From assembly GCA_963760375.1 (NCBI GenBank), contig CAVXCS010000007.1, forward strand, positions 868,001 to 932,000: DNA of 64,000 nt, given 5' to 3'. The DNA comes from Pelagihabitans sp963760375. GTDB lineage: Bacteria; Bacteroidota; Bacteroidia; Flavobacteriales; Flavobacteriaceae. Both the position numbers and the translations under genes were made by a program. Of this stretch, positions 52,503 to 62,725 are shown piece by piece (position 1 is the first letter of the stretch; each line of letters opens with the position of its first letter). Below the pieces are notes generated by a model. That model was given only the letters and a program-made list of their open reading frames with translations, searched no databases and was not told where the DNA came from.

Positions 52503-54701
52503 ATGACAAAGATAAAAACCCAATATAACAGGCGTTCATTTATTAAAGTATCCACTGCAGCAGGTGGGGGCATGCTCATCGGATTTAGCTGGCTCAATGC
52601 CTGTAAGCCCGGGGAACCCGCACCGGAACCAGGGGTAGCGATTCCAAACGAATGGTTCGAGATCAATGGCTATATCAAGATTGGGGACACCGGCATGGTG
52701 ACCATCTATTCTCCCAATCCGGAAATTGGCCAAAATGTTCGGACCTCCATGCCCATGATCGTGGCCGAGGAATTGGATGTGCCCTGGGAAAATGTTGTGG
52801 TTGAACAAGCGCCCCTGAACACCGGATGGTATCAAAATCAGTTTGCCGGCGGCAGCCTTTCCATTCGATTGAGCTGGAACGCCTTACGCATGGCCGGTGC
52901 CACGGGCAGAAGAATGCTGTTGGAAGCGGCCGCCAAAGAATGGGGCCTAGCTGCTTCGGAGGTAACGGCGAGCGAGGGCGTCATCAAAGAAATGAACGGG
53001 GACCGTACCGTTTCCTATGGAGAAATAGCTTCAAAGGCCGTGGGCATTCAAATCCCCGAAGAAGTCGAACTGAAGGGCATCAAGGATTTCAAAATTATCG
53101 GAACGAGCAAAAAGAATGTTGACGGAAGGAAAATAGTCACGGGCCAACCTATGTTTGGGTTGGATTTCCATAGGGAGGGAATGCATTTGGCCATGATACA
53201 ACATCCCCCCGCTTTTGGTATGAAGATAAAGGATTTCAATGTTGAGGAGATTAAAAATATGCCAGGGGTAAAGGATGCCTTTATAGTAGATACTACTTTT
53301 GAAGGTGGAGGCGGATTCGACGAAAAAGGATTTTTGCAGCTCATTGCCATCGTAGGGGATTCCACTTGGGAACTGATGCAGGCAAAAAAAGCCATTAAGG
53401 CCAATTGGGAAACCGTCAGTGAATTGGAAAATTCCAATATGCACTTGAAAAGACTTGAACAGGCCCTGGTTTCAGGAGAAGTCGAAGACAGTAGGAAAGA
53501 TGGTGATCCGGAAGCTGCCTTTAAAAAGGCTGCCAAGGTCATTGAACGTACCTATAGTGCTCCATTTATTGCCCATAATACCTTGGAACCAATGAATTTT
53601 TTCGCGAATGTCACCGACGATTCCGCAGAACTGATAGGGCCGACCCAGACCCCGGAAGCACTTGAGGGCTCCGTTTCCAAATTGCTCAATATGCCCCTTG
53701 AAAATATTACGGTGAACATGACCCGAATCGGAGGGGGGTTCGGCAGAAGGCTTTATGTCCACTTTGGCGTGGAGGCAGCGGCGATATCCAAAAAGATAGG
53801 GGCGCCCGTTAAGCTCATATATACCAGGGAAGATGATATGACCCAAGGCACCTATAGACCAACCTACAGGTCGATCTACAAAGCCGGACTTGATGAGAAC
53901 AACAATTTGATCGCCTTTACGGTCAGAGGGGCAGGATTGCCGGAAGGTCCTATCTTCCCGAACCGCTTCCCTGCCGGAGCCGTGGAGAATTATTCGGCAG
54001 AAAAAATCAAGGCGCCCACCAATATTACCACCGGGGCATGGCGGGCCCCCAGGTCGAATTTCACGGCCGGAGCCGAGCAATCGTTTTTGGACGAGGTTGC
54101 GGAATTGGCCGGCAAAGACCCGATAGATTTCCGTTTGGAATTGTTCGATCGAGCCATTAACAATCCCGTTGGCGAAAAATATGAATATGAGGCAGAACGT
54201 TATGCCGGCGTATTGAAACTGATCAAGGAAAAGGCCAACTGGGGAACACCTCAGCCTGGAGTACACCGAGGGGTGGCCGCATACTTTTGCCATTCCACTT
54301 ATGTGGCGGAAGTCTTTGACATGGTGATGGAGAATGACCAGCCCAAGATCAAAAAAGTATGGTGTGCCGCCGATTGCGGTATCGTCATCAACAGGGATGC
54401 CGCCAAGAATATTCTGGAAGGAGGCGTTATCGATGGGATAGGACATTCCATGTACAGCCAATTGACTTTTGAGAACGGGAGACCCGATCAAATGAACTTC
54501 GACAACTACCAGTTAATACGTCATTCACAAGTGCCGGAAGAGATCGAAGTATTCTTTGTTGAAAATGAAATCGATCCAACAGGTTTAGGGGAACCAGGAC
54601 TTCCGCCCGCCATGGCTGCTTTGGCAAATGCCCTCTATAAAGCTACGGGTACGCGATATTATCATCAGCCGTTTACCTCCGAAAAACAGCTGGTGGGTTA
54701 A
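52503..54701 (+). CDS. iorB: Molybdopterin subunit of a molybdenum hydroxylase, IorB-like (copy 1)
   Basis: 732 aa, the IorB type with its own export signal. The N-terminus NRRSFIKVSTAAGGGMLIGF ends in a lipobox-like FSWLNAC, indicating Tat export and a lipid anchor. Cofactor blocks are TRIGGGFGRRLYVHFG, RAPRSNFTAGAEQSFLDEVA and GLGEPGLPPAMAALANALYK, with the conserved Glu in GEP. It hydroxylates an aromatic heterocycle or oxidises an aldehyde; the substrate is unknown. Both subunits would need co-export since the small one lacks a signal. XdhC-like maturation genes are absent from the window. Confidence 0.9.
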   Translation: MTKIKTQYNRRSFIKVSTAAGGGMLIGFSWLNACKPGEPAPEPGVAIPNEWFEINGYIKIGDTGMVTIYSPNPEIGQNVRTSMPMIVAEELDVPWENVVVEQAPLNTGWYQNQFAGGSLSIRLSWNALRMAGATGRRMLLEAAAKEWGLAASEVTASEGVIKEMNGDRTVSYGEIASKAVGIQIPEEVELKGIKDFKIIGTSKKNVDGRKIVTGQPMFGLDFHREGMHLAMIQHPPAFGMKIKDFNVEEIKNMPGVKDAFIVDTTFEGGGGFDEKGFLQLIAIVGDSTWELMQAKKAIKANWETVSELENSNMHLKRLEQALVSGEVEDSRKDGDPEAAFKKAAKVIERTYSAPFIAHNTLEPMNFFANVTDDSAELIGPTQTPEALEGSVSKLLNMPLENITVNMTRIGGGFGRRLYVHFGVEAAAISKKIGAPVKLIYTREDDMTQGTYRPTYRSIYKAGLDENNNLIAFTVRGAGLPEGPIFPNRFPAGAVENYSAEKIKAPTNITTGAWRAPRSNFTAGAEQSFLDEVAELAGKDPIDFRLELFDRAINNPVGEKYEYEAERYAGVLKLIKEKANWGTPQPGVHRGVAAYFCHSTYVAEVFDMVMENDQPKIKKVWCAADCGIVINRDAAKNILEGGVIDGIGHSMYSQLTFENGRPDQMNFDNYQLIRHSQVPEEIEVFFVENEIDPTGLGEPGLPPAMAALANALYKATGTRYYHQPFTSEKQLVG

Positions 54702-54748
54702 CCTTGAACCATTAAGTGAATCCAACAAAATAAAATCATATTTTCATT

Positions 54749-55216
54749 ATGGCAAATTTCACCTTGAAAATAAACGGTAAAAAAGAGGAACTGGAACTGG
54801 ACGGAACCACCCCCATGCTCTGGGTTTTGCGCGACCATCTCAAATTGGTCGGTACCAAATATGGATGTGGCATTGCACAGTGCGGCGCCTGTACGGTACA
54901 TCTCGACGGTACCGCGGTACGCTCCTGCCAACTCCCGATATCGGCCGTTGGGGAAAAGGAAATCACGACCATCGAGGGCCTTTCGGAAAAAGGCGACCAC
55001 CCTGTACAACAGGCTTGGCTCGAAATCGATGTGCCCCAATGCGGTTATTGCCAGGCGGGCCAGATCATGACGGCATCCGCATTGTTGAAAAGCAATCCAA
55101 ATCCAACCGATACCGAAATCGAAGTGGCCATGAACGGCAATATCTGCCGCTGCGGTACCTATACCAGAATTAAAAAGGCTGTGAAAATGGCAGCAGGTGC
55201 CAAGTCCAATGCATAG
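54749..55216 (+). CDS. iorA: (2Fe-2S) subunit of a molybdenum hydroxylase, IorA-like (copy 2)
   Basis: 155 aa with the same eight cluster cysteines as copy 1 (YGCGIAQCGACTVHL, QCGYCQAGQI, ICRCGTYTR), and the same start pattern MANFTLKINGKKEELELDG. The clear similarity to the gene at 52037 shows tandem duplication of the iorAB pair. It is 18 bp before its own large-subunit gene and 47 bp after copy 1 of iorB, so all four genes may be one transcript. Confidence 0.9.
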   Translation: MANFTLKINGKKEELELDGTTPMLWVLRDHLKLVGTKYGCGIAQCGACTVHLDGTAVRSCQLPISAVGEKEITTIEGLSEKGDHPVQQAWLEIDVPQCGYCQAGQIMTASALLKSNPNPTDTEIEVAMNGNICRCGTYTRIKKAVKMAAGAKSNA

Positions 55217-55234
55217 CATTTAAATAGCAGGAAA

Positions 55235-57493
55235 ATGACCCTCGTAAAAACACACCTAGGGCGACGTGCCTTTATCAAAAACACGAGTTTGGCCGGTGGT
55301 GGACTAGTCCTTGGTTTTAGCATAATAAATTCTTGCAGGCCAAAACAGGGCGATCAAATGGCCCTCGGTCAAATAGCCAAAGAATGGTTCAAGCTCAACG
55401 GCTATTTGAAAATAGGGGACAACGGCCTGGTCACCATCATGTCTCCCAATCCCGAGGGTGGCCAGAACGTGAAGACTTCCATGCCCATGATCGTCGCCGA
55501 GGAACTCGACATCGATTGGAAAGACGTCATCGTGGAACAGGCACCCCTCGATACCGATGCGTTTACCCGACAAACTATAGGTGGCAGCCAGGCCATTCGG
55601 CAAGGTTGGGAAAGCCTTCGCATGGCCGGTGCCACGGCAAGGCAAATGCTCAGGGAAGCCGCGGCCCAGGCGTGGCAGGTTTCCATGGAAGAAATTACCA
55701 CCAAGGCAGGCATACTGCAACATGAATCCAGTGGAAAATCGGCGGGATACGGGGAAATGGCTTCCACCGCTTCGAAAATTCCGGTTCCCGAAGTGGTGCA
55801 GCTCAAGGACAAAAACAACTTTAGGATCATCGGCAATTCCCACAAGAACGTGGATGGGCTTAAAATCGTGACCGGTAAGCCATTATTTGGCATTGATACC
55901 CATCGCGAGGGCATGCTCATCGCCATGATCGTACATCCGCCCGCCTTCGGGATGCGATTGAAATCGATTGATGACTCGGCCGTAAGGAACATGCCCGGGA
56001 TCAGGGATGTTTTTGCCATCAAAGTGTTTAACGACGACTACGAAAAGCAATTTTTTGATACCCGCACCTTTAATGAAGTTGCCGTTGTTGTGGGAAATTC
56101 GACCTGGGAAGTGATGAACGCCAAAAAAGCTTTAAAGATCGAATGTGAACCGATCAGTGGTAGCACTGAAACCAGAAGTCGATTTGGCAGCACATTCACC
56201 GAACACACCCCGGCCGGTCTGGAAAGTACGACCGATCATATGGCTCAAATGGAAGCCATGGCAGCTAAGCCGGGCGAGGTACGCCGAAAAGACGGTGAGC
56301 CGGAAGCGGCCTTCAAGCGCGCAGCAAAGATTATCGAGCGCAGCTATACCGCTCCCTTCCTGGCCCACAACTGTATGGAGCCCATGAACTTTTTTGCCGA
56401 TGTGACCGATGACAGGGCGGAACTCATAGGGCCGCTCCAAAAACCGGAATTTACCGAACAGGCACTGTCGGCCCGTCTCGACTTGCCCTTGGAGAAAATC
56501 AACATTCAAATGACCCGTTTGGGGGGCGGTTACGGACGCAGATCCTACGCCCATTGGTTGATTGAAGCCGCGCTCATTTCAAAAAAGATGCAAGCGCCCA
56601 TCAAGCTGGTGTACACCCGAGAAGACGATATGACCGATGGTATCTACCGCCCGGCCTACCATGCCAAATTCAGGGCAGGACTGGATACCGATAACAAGCT
56701 GATCGCCTTTCATGTGAAGGCCGGGGGCATCCCCCAAAGTCCCTTGTCCGAGAATCGATTTCCGGCGGGTGCCGTGGAGCATTATCTGGCTGAGGATTGG
56801 AGCATCGACACCAATCTTACCGTCGGTTCGTTTCGGGCGCCAGGATCAAATTTTATGGCGAGCGCAGAACAATCGTTTTTGGACGAAGTGGCCGAGTCGG
56901 CGGGGAAAGACCCCATCGATTTCCGCCTGGAACTGCTGGATCGGGCCGGGAACAATCCGGTTGGGGAGCGGAATGATTATGATGCGGACCGATATGCCGG
57001 GGTGCTCAGACTGGTAAAGGAAAAATCGAATTGGGGCGAACGTGATCCCAAAGTCCATAGGGGCGTTTCGGCCTATTTTTGCCACAACACCTATGCGGCA
57101 CAAGTGCTCGACATGACCATGGAAGGCGACAGGCCCGTGGTGCAAAAAGTAACCTGCGCCCTGGACTGTGGCATTGTGGTAAATCCAGATTCAGCAAAAA
57201 ATATGGCCGAGGGCGGCATCGTCGATGGTATAGGAAATGCATTTTTTGGAGAACTGACCTTTAAGGACGGCGTGCCCGAAAAGAACAACTTCGACAAATA
57301 CCGAATGATACGGATGGGTGAATCGCCCAAAGAAATCGATGTCCACTTTGTTGAAAATGATATTGATCCTACCGGCTTGGGCGAACCGACTTTTCCGCCC
57401 ATTTTCGCGGCTGTGGCCAATGCACTGTACAAGGCAACCGGTAAACGGCATTACCATCAACCTTTTGTCACTGAAAAGGCGGTGTTGGGGTAG
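55235..57493 (+). CDS. iorB: Molybdopterin subunit of a molybdenum hydroxylase, IorB-like (copy 2)
   Basis: 752 aa, paralogue of the large subunit at 52503. The N-terminus GRRAFIKNTSLAGGGLVLGF then FSIINSC is again a twin-arginine signal with lipobox. TRLGGGYGRRSYAHWLIEAA, RAPGSNFMASAEQSFLDEVA and GLGEPTFPPIFAAVANALYK are the cofactor segments. It has an extra loop of about 20 residues around 305-330 (TETRSRFGSTFTEHTPAGLE) that copy 1 lacks. The large subunits are more diverged than the small ones, suggesting different substrates. Confidence 0.9.
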   Translation: MTLVKTHLGRRAFIKNTSLAGGGLVLGFSIINSCRPKQGDQMALGQIAKEWFKLNGYLKIGDNGLVTIMSPNPEGGQNVKTSMPMIVAEELDIDWKDVIVEQAPLDTDAFTRQTIGGSQAIRQGWESLRMAGATARQMLREAAAQAWQVSMEEITTKAGILQHESSGKSAGYGEMASTASKIPVPEVVQLKDKNNFRIIGNSHKNVDGLKIVTGKPLFGIDTHREGMLIAMIVHPPAFGMRLKSIDDSAVRNMPGIRDVFAIKVFNDDYEKQFFDTRTFNEVAVVVGNSTWEVMNAKKALKIECEPISGSTETRSRFGSTFTEHTPAGLESTTDHMAQMEAMAAKPGEVRRKDGEPEAAFKRAAKIIERSYTAPFLAHNCMEPMNFFADVTDDRAELIGPLQKPEFTEQALSARLDLPLEKINIQMTRLGGGYGRRSYAHWLIEAALISKKMQAPIKLVYTREDDMTDGIYRPAYHAKFRAGLDTDNKLIAFHVKAGGIPQSPLSENRFPAGAVEHYLAEDWSIDTNLTVGSFRAPGSNFMASAEQSFLDEVAESAGKDPIDFRLELLDRAGNNPVGERNDYDADRYAGVLRLVKEKSNWGERDPKVHRGVSAYFCHNTYAAQVLDMTMEGDRPVVQKVTCALDCGIVVNPDSAKNMAEGGIVDGIGNAFFGELTFKDGVPEKNNFDKYRMIRMGESPKEIDVHFVENDIDPTGLGEPTFPPIFAAVANALYKATGKRHYHQPFVTEKAVLG

Positions 57494-57570
57494 GGTTTAA
57501 GCAAAAAGAGATATTCCCTATCAACTTAGGATTCAAATAATTGGGATCGTACTTACATGGAATGAAGGCA

Positions 57571-58854
57571 TTAATTCTTCATATCATGCCCTTCATGTCC
57601 GGTCATGGTCTTGCCCCCTTCTTCGTTCATCATTGATTTTTTACCCCGCAATTGTGCGGCGGCATCCACCGTAAAAGTGCCGTTTGTGACAATTTCTTCC
57701 CCAATTTCCAAACCGGATATGACGACATACCCGCCATTGATGGCATCTCCCAAAACAATTTCGCGCATTTCAAAAGTAGGGTCCTTTGCTTTGGTCTTGA
57801 TATAGACAACCGAACGTTCTCCTGTCCATAGCACTGCAGTTTCTGGAACCGATATGGTTTCATCCTTTATTTGTGAGCCAAGCACCAATGAACCGGCCAC
57901 GAACATTCCGGGTTTAAGGAGCCCATTTGGGTTTTCCAAAACCGCCCTTACCGAGACGGTCCTTTTTGCCGGATCAAGGACTGGGTCGATAAATGAAATT
58001 TTGGTATCGAACTTTTTGTTGGGAAAGGCTTTGGTGACAATTTCGATGTTTTGACCTTCTTTTAGCAGTGAGACCTGATTTTCGTATGCGTCGAAAACCG
58101 CCCAAACCGAACCCAGGTTGGCAATTCTGAACAATGGTGATCCCTGTTTCACATAATCCCCCGTTTCCACCATAATTTCAGAAACCGTACCCGATACATT
58201 GGCATACACTGGATAGTTTTCTTGGACCCGCCCCGATTTCTCGATTTGTTCGATCTGTTTTTCGGATAGTTTCCATTGGGTGAGCTTGTTGCGAACGGCT
58301 TGATACAAAGCGGGTTGGTTTGCTTTTAAGCTTGCTGCCGTAATCAATTCCTGTTGGGCGGAAACCAGTTCAGGGGAATAGAGGCTCGCCAATTGTTGCC
58401 CGGTTCTGACTTGTTCTCCTTCAAAATTCACGAACAGTTTTTCTATCCTCCCGTTAAAATAGGAGGCCTGGGTGGCGACTGCCTTTTCATTCGCCACAAT
58501 GGTCCCTGAGAGGTTTAGGGAAGACCTGCCCTGCAAGCTTGAACCGATTACTGTTGTTTGAATGTTTGCCAATGCCATGGCATTTTGGCCCATTTTGAAC
58601 TGGTCCTTGGCCAAACCATCAGCTCCTGAATCTGCTGGTATAAGTTCCATGCCGCAAATAGGACATTTGCCCGGTTGGGATTGCATGATCTGGGGATGCA
58701 TCGTACAGGTCCACATCATTTCCGTTTTCACTGTCGTACCATGTTCATGGACAGCCGAAGCATCTTCTACCGGGGAGATGCCAAAAATCACGTACCCGAC
58801 CAGAAAACCTGCGATAACGGCCACTGCGAGATATATCATATTTTTTTTCATCAT
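57571..58854 (-). CDS. CusB-like RND periplasmic adaptor with heavy-metal-binding domain
   Basis: 427 aa from the ATG at 58854 (MMKKNMIYLAVAVIAGFLVG); the open frame to 58899 adds a basic, unconserved lead. After one membrane helix comes a heavy-metal-binding domain with C50, C64 and C67 (WTCTMHPQIM, GKCPICGMELIPA). The adaptor part has GRIEKLFVNFEGEQVRTGQQ and YVKQGSPLFRIANLGSVWAV. The C-terminus is His/Met-rich (GHEGHDMKN). It links the RND pump to TolC and probably hands over Cu(I) or Ag(I). Last gene of the efflux operon. Confidence 0.9.
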   Translation of the reverse strand: MMKKNMIYLAVAVIAGFLVGYVIFGISPVEDASAVHEHGTTVKTEMMWTCTMHPQIMQSQPGKCPICGMELIPADSGADGLAKDQFKMGQNAMALANIQTTVIGSSLQGRSSLNLSGTIVANEKAVATQASYFNGRIEKLFVNFEGEQVRTGQQLASLYSPELVSAQQELITAASLKANQPALYQAVRNKLTQWKLSEKQIEQIEKSGRVQENYPVYANVSGTVSEIMVETGDYVKQGSPLFRIANLGSVWAVFDAYENQVSLLKEGQNIEIVTKAFPNKKFDTKISFIDPVLDPAKRTVSVRAVLENPNGLLKPGMFVAGSLVLGSQIKDETISVPETAVLWTGERSVVYIKTKAKDPTFEMREIVLGDAINGGYVVISGLEIGEEIVTNGTFTVDAAAQLRGKKSMMNEEGGKTMTGHEGHDMKN

Positions 58855-58944
58855 ATATATTTTAAAGGATTCATTCTTTTTTCGATACCTGTTAAACATT
58901 CAAACCTTGTATCAATAATACTTTCAACGCTATTTGAATCACAA

Positions 58945-61455
58945 TCAGTTTATCTTGGCATTTTTTAGCCTAAGGGCATTGGCGATGACCGAAACCGAAC
59001 TGAAGCTCATTGCGGCGGCGGCGATCATCGGGGACAGCAATATTCCGAAAAAGGGATATAGGACCCCTGCTGCAATCGGCACCCCTAGCGTATTGTACAC
59101 CAAGGCAAAGAACAGGTTTTGCTTGATGTTCCCCATGACCTTGTCACTTAGGTTTCTTGCCTTCACAATCCCGTGCAGATCCCCTTTTACCAGGGTGATT
59201 GCGGCACTTTCGATGGCGACATCGGTGCCGGTACCCATGGCGATGCCCACATCGCTTTTAGCCAATGCCGGGGCATCGTTGATGCCATCGCCGGCCATGG
59301 CCACCACTTTTCCCTTGCCCTGCAACTTTTCCACTGCTTTCATTTTATCCTCCGGCAGCATTCCTGCTCTAAAATCGGTCAGGTTGAGTTCACTTGCGAC
59401 AGCTTGTGCCGTGTCGTGGTTGTCGCCTGTAAGCATAATGACATCGATACCCTTGTCCTGAAGCGATTTGATGGCCTTTTTACTGCTTGCTTTGATTTTG
59501 TCCCCAATGACCACAAAGCCTACAGGGTTTGAATCGATAGCCAGATATGAAACCGTTTTGCCCTGTTTTTGATACGATCCTACCTTTTCTTTAAGGTCGG
59601 TTGATAAGTCAGCTCCGGCATGTGCCATCATTTTGTCGTTGCCCAGGGATACCTTCTTTCCATTTACCTTGCCCTCCACCCCTTTGCCGGTTACCGCATT
59701 GAATCCGTCGGCTTTTAAAAATGGCACCCCCTGTTCTTTTCCGTATTTAACCGTAGCCGTTGCCAAAGGATGTTCGCTCAATTGGTTCAGGGATACGATA
59801 TATTGCAGCACCTCTATTTCTGAATAGTCATCACCTGACGTGCCCACGTTGGCCACTGTGGGTTTGCCTTCCGTCAAGGTTCCGGTCTTATCCACGATCA
59901 GTGTATTTACATGGTGCAATTTTTCCAAAGCGGCCGCATTTTTGATGAGTACCCCGTTTTGGGCCCCTTTGCCCACACCGACCATCACCGACATCGGCGT
60001 TGCCAGGCCCAGGGCACAAGGGCAGGCGATGATCAATACGGCTATGGCATTGACCAAGGCATATACATAGGCCGGTTCCGGCCCCCAAATGGCCCAAGCC
60101 ACAAAAGTGACCAGTGCGATAAGCACGACCACGGGCACAAAATATCCCGATACCTTGTCCGCCAAATTCTGTATGGGAGCCTTGCTCCGACTGGCATCAT
60201 TGACCATTTGGATAATCTGCGAGAGCAAGGTGTCAGATCCTATTTTTTCCGCCTTCATCAGAAAAGATCGGTTGCCGTTGATCGTACCGCTACTGACCTT
60301 GTCGCCTTCGGACTTGCTCACTGGAATGGGTTCCCCGGTTATCATGGATTCATCCACGGACGTATGGCCTTCCGTCAGTTCGCCATCCACCGGAATCTTG
60401 TCTCCCGGTTTGACCCTTAGGATATCGCCCAGTTCGATTTCGTCAATGCCGATTTCTTCCTCATTTCCTTCGCTTACGCGAATTGCCTTGTTGGGCGCGA
60501 GTTTTAAGAGGGCCTTTACTGCCGAATTCGTTTTGCTGTGGGCGCGGGCTTCCAATACCTGTCCCAACAGCACCAGGGTCAAGATGACCGTGGCCGCTTC
60601 AAAATAGACATGTACGCTTCCAGAGGCCGTTTTGAACTGCGCAGGGAAAAAATCCGGGAAGAGCATCCCAACTAGGCTGAACGCCCAGGCCACTCCGGCC
60701 CCGATTCCGATCAGGGTGAACATGTTCAGGTTCCAGGTCTTGACGGAACGATAGGCACGTTCAAAAAACATCCAAGTGGCATAGAAGACAACGGGAATGG
60801 AAAGCGCGAATTGTATCCAATTCCAGTGCTTCTGTCCCAACAGGTCGTAGAGGGGATTATCGGTCATCATTTCGGACATCGCTATCAAGAAGATGGGCAG
60901 GGTAAAGGCCACCGCGATCCAAAACTTTTTGAGCAACGCTTTATAGGTCTTTTCCTCCGCGGAAAGATCGGGTTGCATGGGAACGAGATCCATCCCACAG
61001 ATCGGACAACTACCTGCTTGGTCCCTTATGATTTCGGGATGCATCGGGCAGGTGTATTGGGTTGAGGCATTAGTAGAAAGGTTTTGCTGCTCCACCAAAT
61101 CCATTCCACAGACAGGACAATCCCCGGGTCGGTCATAAGTCTTATCGCCTTCACAATGCATCGGGCAATAAAACGTACCGGTACCCTTCCCGATGGGAAC
61201 CTCCTTTTTCTTCTTTTGGCCATGTTGAACGTCGCCTACTTCATGGATGCTGTACCGACCTCCATCCGCTTCCAGGACTTCCTGAAATTTTTTGATAGGG
61301 ATATGTGATTCCATTTCGATGGTCGCTTCGGCCTTTTCCAAGTGTACCGATACCATGGTCACCCCTTCCACTTTTGCAAGGGTTTCCTCTACATGCTTGC
61401 GACAGCCGTTGCAGGTCATTCCCTGTATATGATAACTATGTTTCATGACGTTCAT
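58945..61455 (-). CDS. copA: Copper-type P1B ATPase with HMA and two heavy-metal-binding domains
   Basis: 836 aa. The N-terminal HMA domain has MTCNGCRKHVEETL (C15, C18), followed by two short heavy-metal-binding domains (FYCPMHCEGDKT...CPVCGMDL and YTCPMHPEII...CPICGMDLVPM). The transmembrane site is CPC in LIIACPCALGLATP, phosphorylation is at D in VDKTGTLTEGKP, with GDNHDTAQAVA and AMAGDGINDAPALAKSD. These mark a copper exporter of the CopA type; silver may be moved too. The ATG at 61446 is an alternative start. It lies between tolC-like and cusB-like genes. Confidence 0.93.
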   Translation of the reverse strand: MNVMKHSYHIQGMTCNGCRKHVEETLAKVEGVTMVSVHLEKAEATIEMESHIPIKKFQEVLEADGGRYSIHEVGDVQHGQKKKKEVPIGKGTGTFYCPMHCEGDKTYDRPGDCPVCGMDLVEQQNLSTNASTQYTCPMHPEIIRDQAGSCPICGMDLVPMQPDLSAEEKTYKALLKKFWIAVAFTLPIFLIAMSEMMTDNPLYDLLGQKHWNWIQFALSIPVVFYATWMFFERAYRSVKTWNLNMFTLIGIGAGVAWAFSLVGMLFPDFFPAQFKTASGSVHVYFEAATVILTLVLLGQVLEARAHSKTNSAVKALLKLAPNKAIRVSEGNEEEIGIDEIELGDILRVKPGDKIPVDGELTEGHTSVDESMITGEPIPVSKSEGDKVSSGTINGNRSFLMKAEKIGSDTLLSQIIQMVNDASRSKAPIQNLADKVSGYFVPVVVLIALVTFVAWAIWGPEPAYVYALVNAIAVLIIACPCALGLATPMSVMVGVGKGAQNGVLIKNAAALEKLHHVNTLIVDKTGTLTEGKPTVANVGTSGDDYSEIEVLQYIVSLNQLSEHPLATATVKYGKEQGVPFLKADGFNAVTGKGVEGKVNGKKVSLGNDKMMAHAGADLSTDLKEKVGSYQKQGKTVSYLAIDSNPVGFVVIGDKIKASSKKAIKSLQDKGIDVIMLTGDNHDTAQAVASELNLTDFRAGMLPEDKMKAVEKLQGKGKVVAMAGDGINDAPALAKSDVGIAMGTGTDVAIESAAITLVKGDLHGIVKARNLSDKVMGNIKQNLFFALVYNTLGVPIAAGVLYPFFGILLSPMIAAAAMSFSSVSVIANALRLKNAKIN

Positions 61456-61507
61456 TTTTTGGAGTTTTTTACTCGAACATGTTTATTTAGAAATCGAATG
61501 GCGTCCT

Positions 61508-62725
61508 TTATTGATTCGTTAAATAATTGATGATGGCCATTTGCATATAATAATTTTTGATGGCCTCGATCCCGTTCATTTGGAACCGCAATTGCAGTTC
61601 TTGAATGTCGAGAACATCGTTAAAGTCTATGGTTCCGGTTTCATAGTTTTTGATTAGTATTTCTTCCGCATCTTTGGCCTGTCTCAAATTTTTTAGTTGG
61701 GTCTTGAATTTTATTTTTTGAGCTTCCCTGTTATTGATCGCATCGGCTAAAATGGTTTTCAAGCGGTTTCTGCGGTTCATTTTTTCGGCGTTGATTTCCT
61801 CTTTTCGCAATTCGTTCTGCGCCGTAAGAGATCTGTATTTATTATTGAAAATTGGGATGGAAAGAGAAACCATGGGCATCAAAATATCCTTTCCGTTATC
61901 GCTAAAGTTCATTCCCGCCCTTTCGGCCACCGGAATATAATCAAGCCCGAAGCCCAGATTGGGATTGGCTTCCGTTTGGTTCACAATTTCCGATTGGGTT
62001 ACTGATTCATACAACCTGTCGTATTTTTCCAATTCGGGATGAAGCCCCAGTTCCATGGTATCATTTTCGTAATCAGCATCGATAAACAGGCTGTCCACCA
62101 TTTCTATATCAAGGGTTTCGTCTCGATTCAATAAATGGTTGAAGGCATTTCTCTCTGCGAGGAAAGCATAGGTCAATACTTCCTGTTCTTCCTGAAGGTC
62201 ATTTTGTCGGATCTGCAAACGAAGGACGTCGACCGCCGAAGCCTTACCGACTTCCACGGCAGTCAATGCCAATATTTCATAGGTTTTCAGGAGTTGGATA
62301 TTTTCTTCCAAAACGGCCTGTTTCCGATCGATGGCGTAGAGCTTGTAATAAGATTGTGATACCGAAAGCCTCAATTTTCGTTTCATGATCGCAATATCGA
62401 GGTAATCGACTTCGGCCAGGGCATTGGCGTAATTTTCCCTAGCGGTTATGGTACCGAACCACGGCAACATTTGTTTGACGGAAAATCGCGCCTTTTGTGC
62501 ACCGGTACGCGTTTCGGGTTCGCTTACAAAAAGTCCGGCACTCAACTCCATATTGGGCAGGGCATCGGCTTCCGCTACTTTTTCCTTTGAAATGGCATAG
62601 CGTATTTCATAGGCCTGAACCTCAGGATTGTTCATTTCTGCCACTTGGATATGGGATTCCAATGATTGGCCCCGTGCAAGCGACGAAACAAATAAAAAAC
62701 AAAGTATTAAAATGATATTTTTCAT
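61508..62725 (-). CDS. TolC family outer-membrane efflux protein (CusC-like)
   Basis: 405 aa with a signal peptide (MKNIILILCFLFVSSLARGQ) and long helical repeats typical of TolC (LESHIQVAEMNNPEVQAYEI, then NYANALAEVDYLDIAIMKRK, and near the end DFNDVLDIQELQLRFQMNGI). It forms the outer-membrane duct of the RND pump. It overlaps the pump gene by 4 bp (62722-62725), so the two are coupled. It is short for TolC, but metal-efflux versions in Bacteroidota are often near 400 aa. Confidence 0.9.
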   Translation of the reverse strand: MKNIILILCFLFVSSLARGQSLESHIQVAEMNNPEVQAYEIRYAISKEKVAEADALPNMELSAGLFVSEPETRTGAQKARFSVKQMLPWFGTITARENYANALAEVDYLDIAIMKRKLRLSVSQSYYKLYAIDRKQAVLEENIQLLKTYEILALTAVEVGKASAVDVLRLQIRQNDLQEEQEVLTYAFLAERNAFNHLLNRDETLDIEMVDSLFIDADYENDTMELGLHPELEKYDRLYESVTQSEIVNQTEANPNLGFGLDYIPVAERAGMNFSDNGKDILMPMVSLSIPIFNNKYRSLTAQNELRKEEINAEKMNRRNRLKTILADAINNREAQKIKFKTQLKNLRQAKDAEEILIKNYETGTIDFNDVLDIQELQLRFQMNGIEAIKNYYMQMAIINYLTNQ

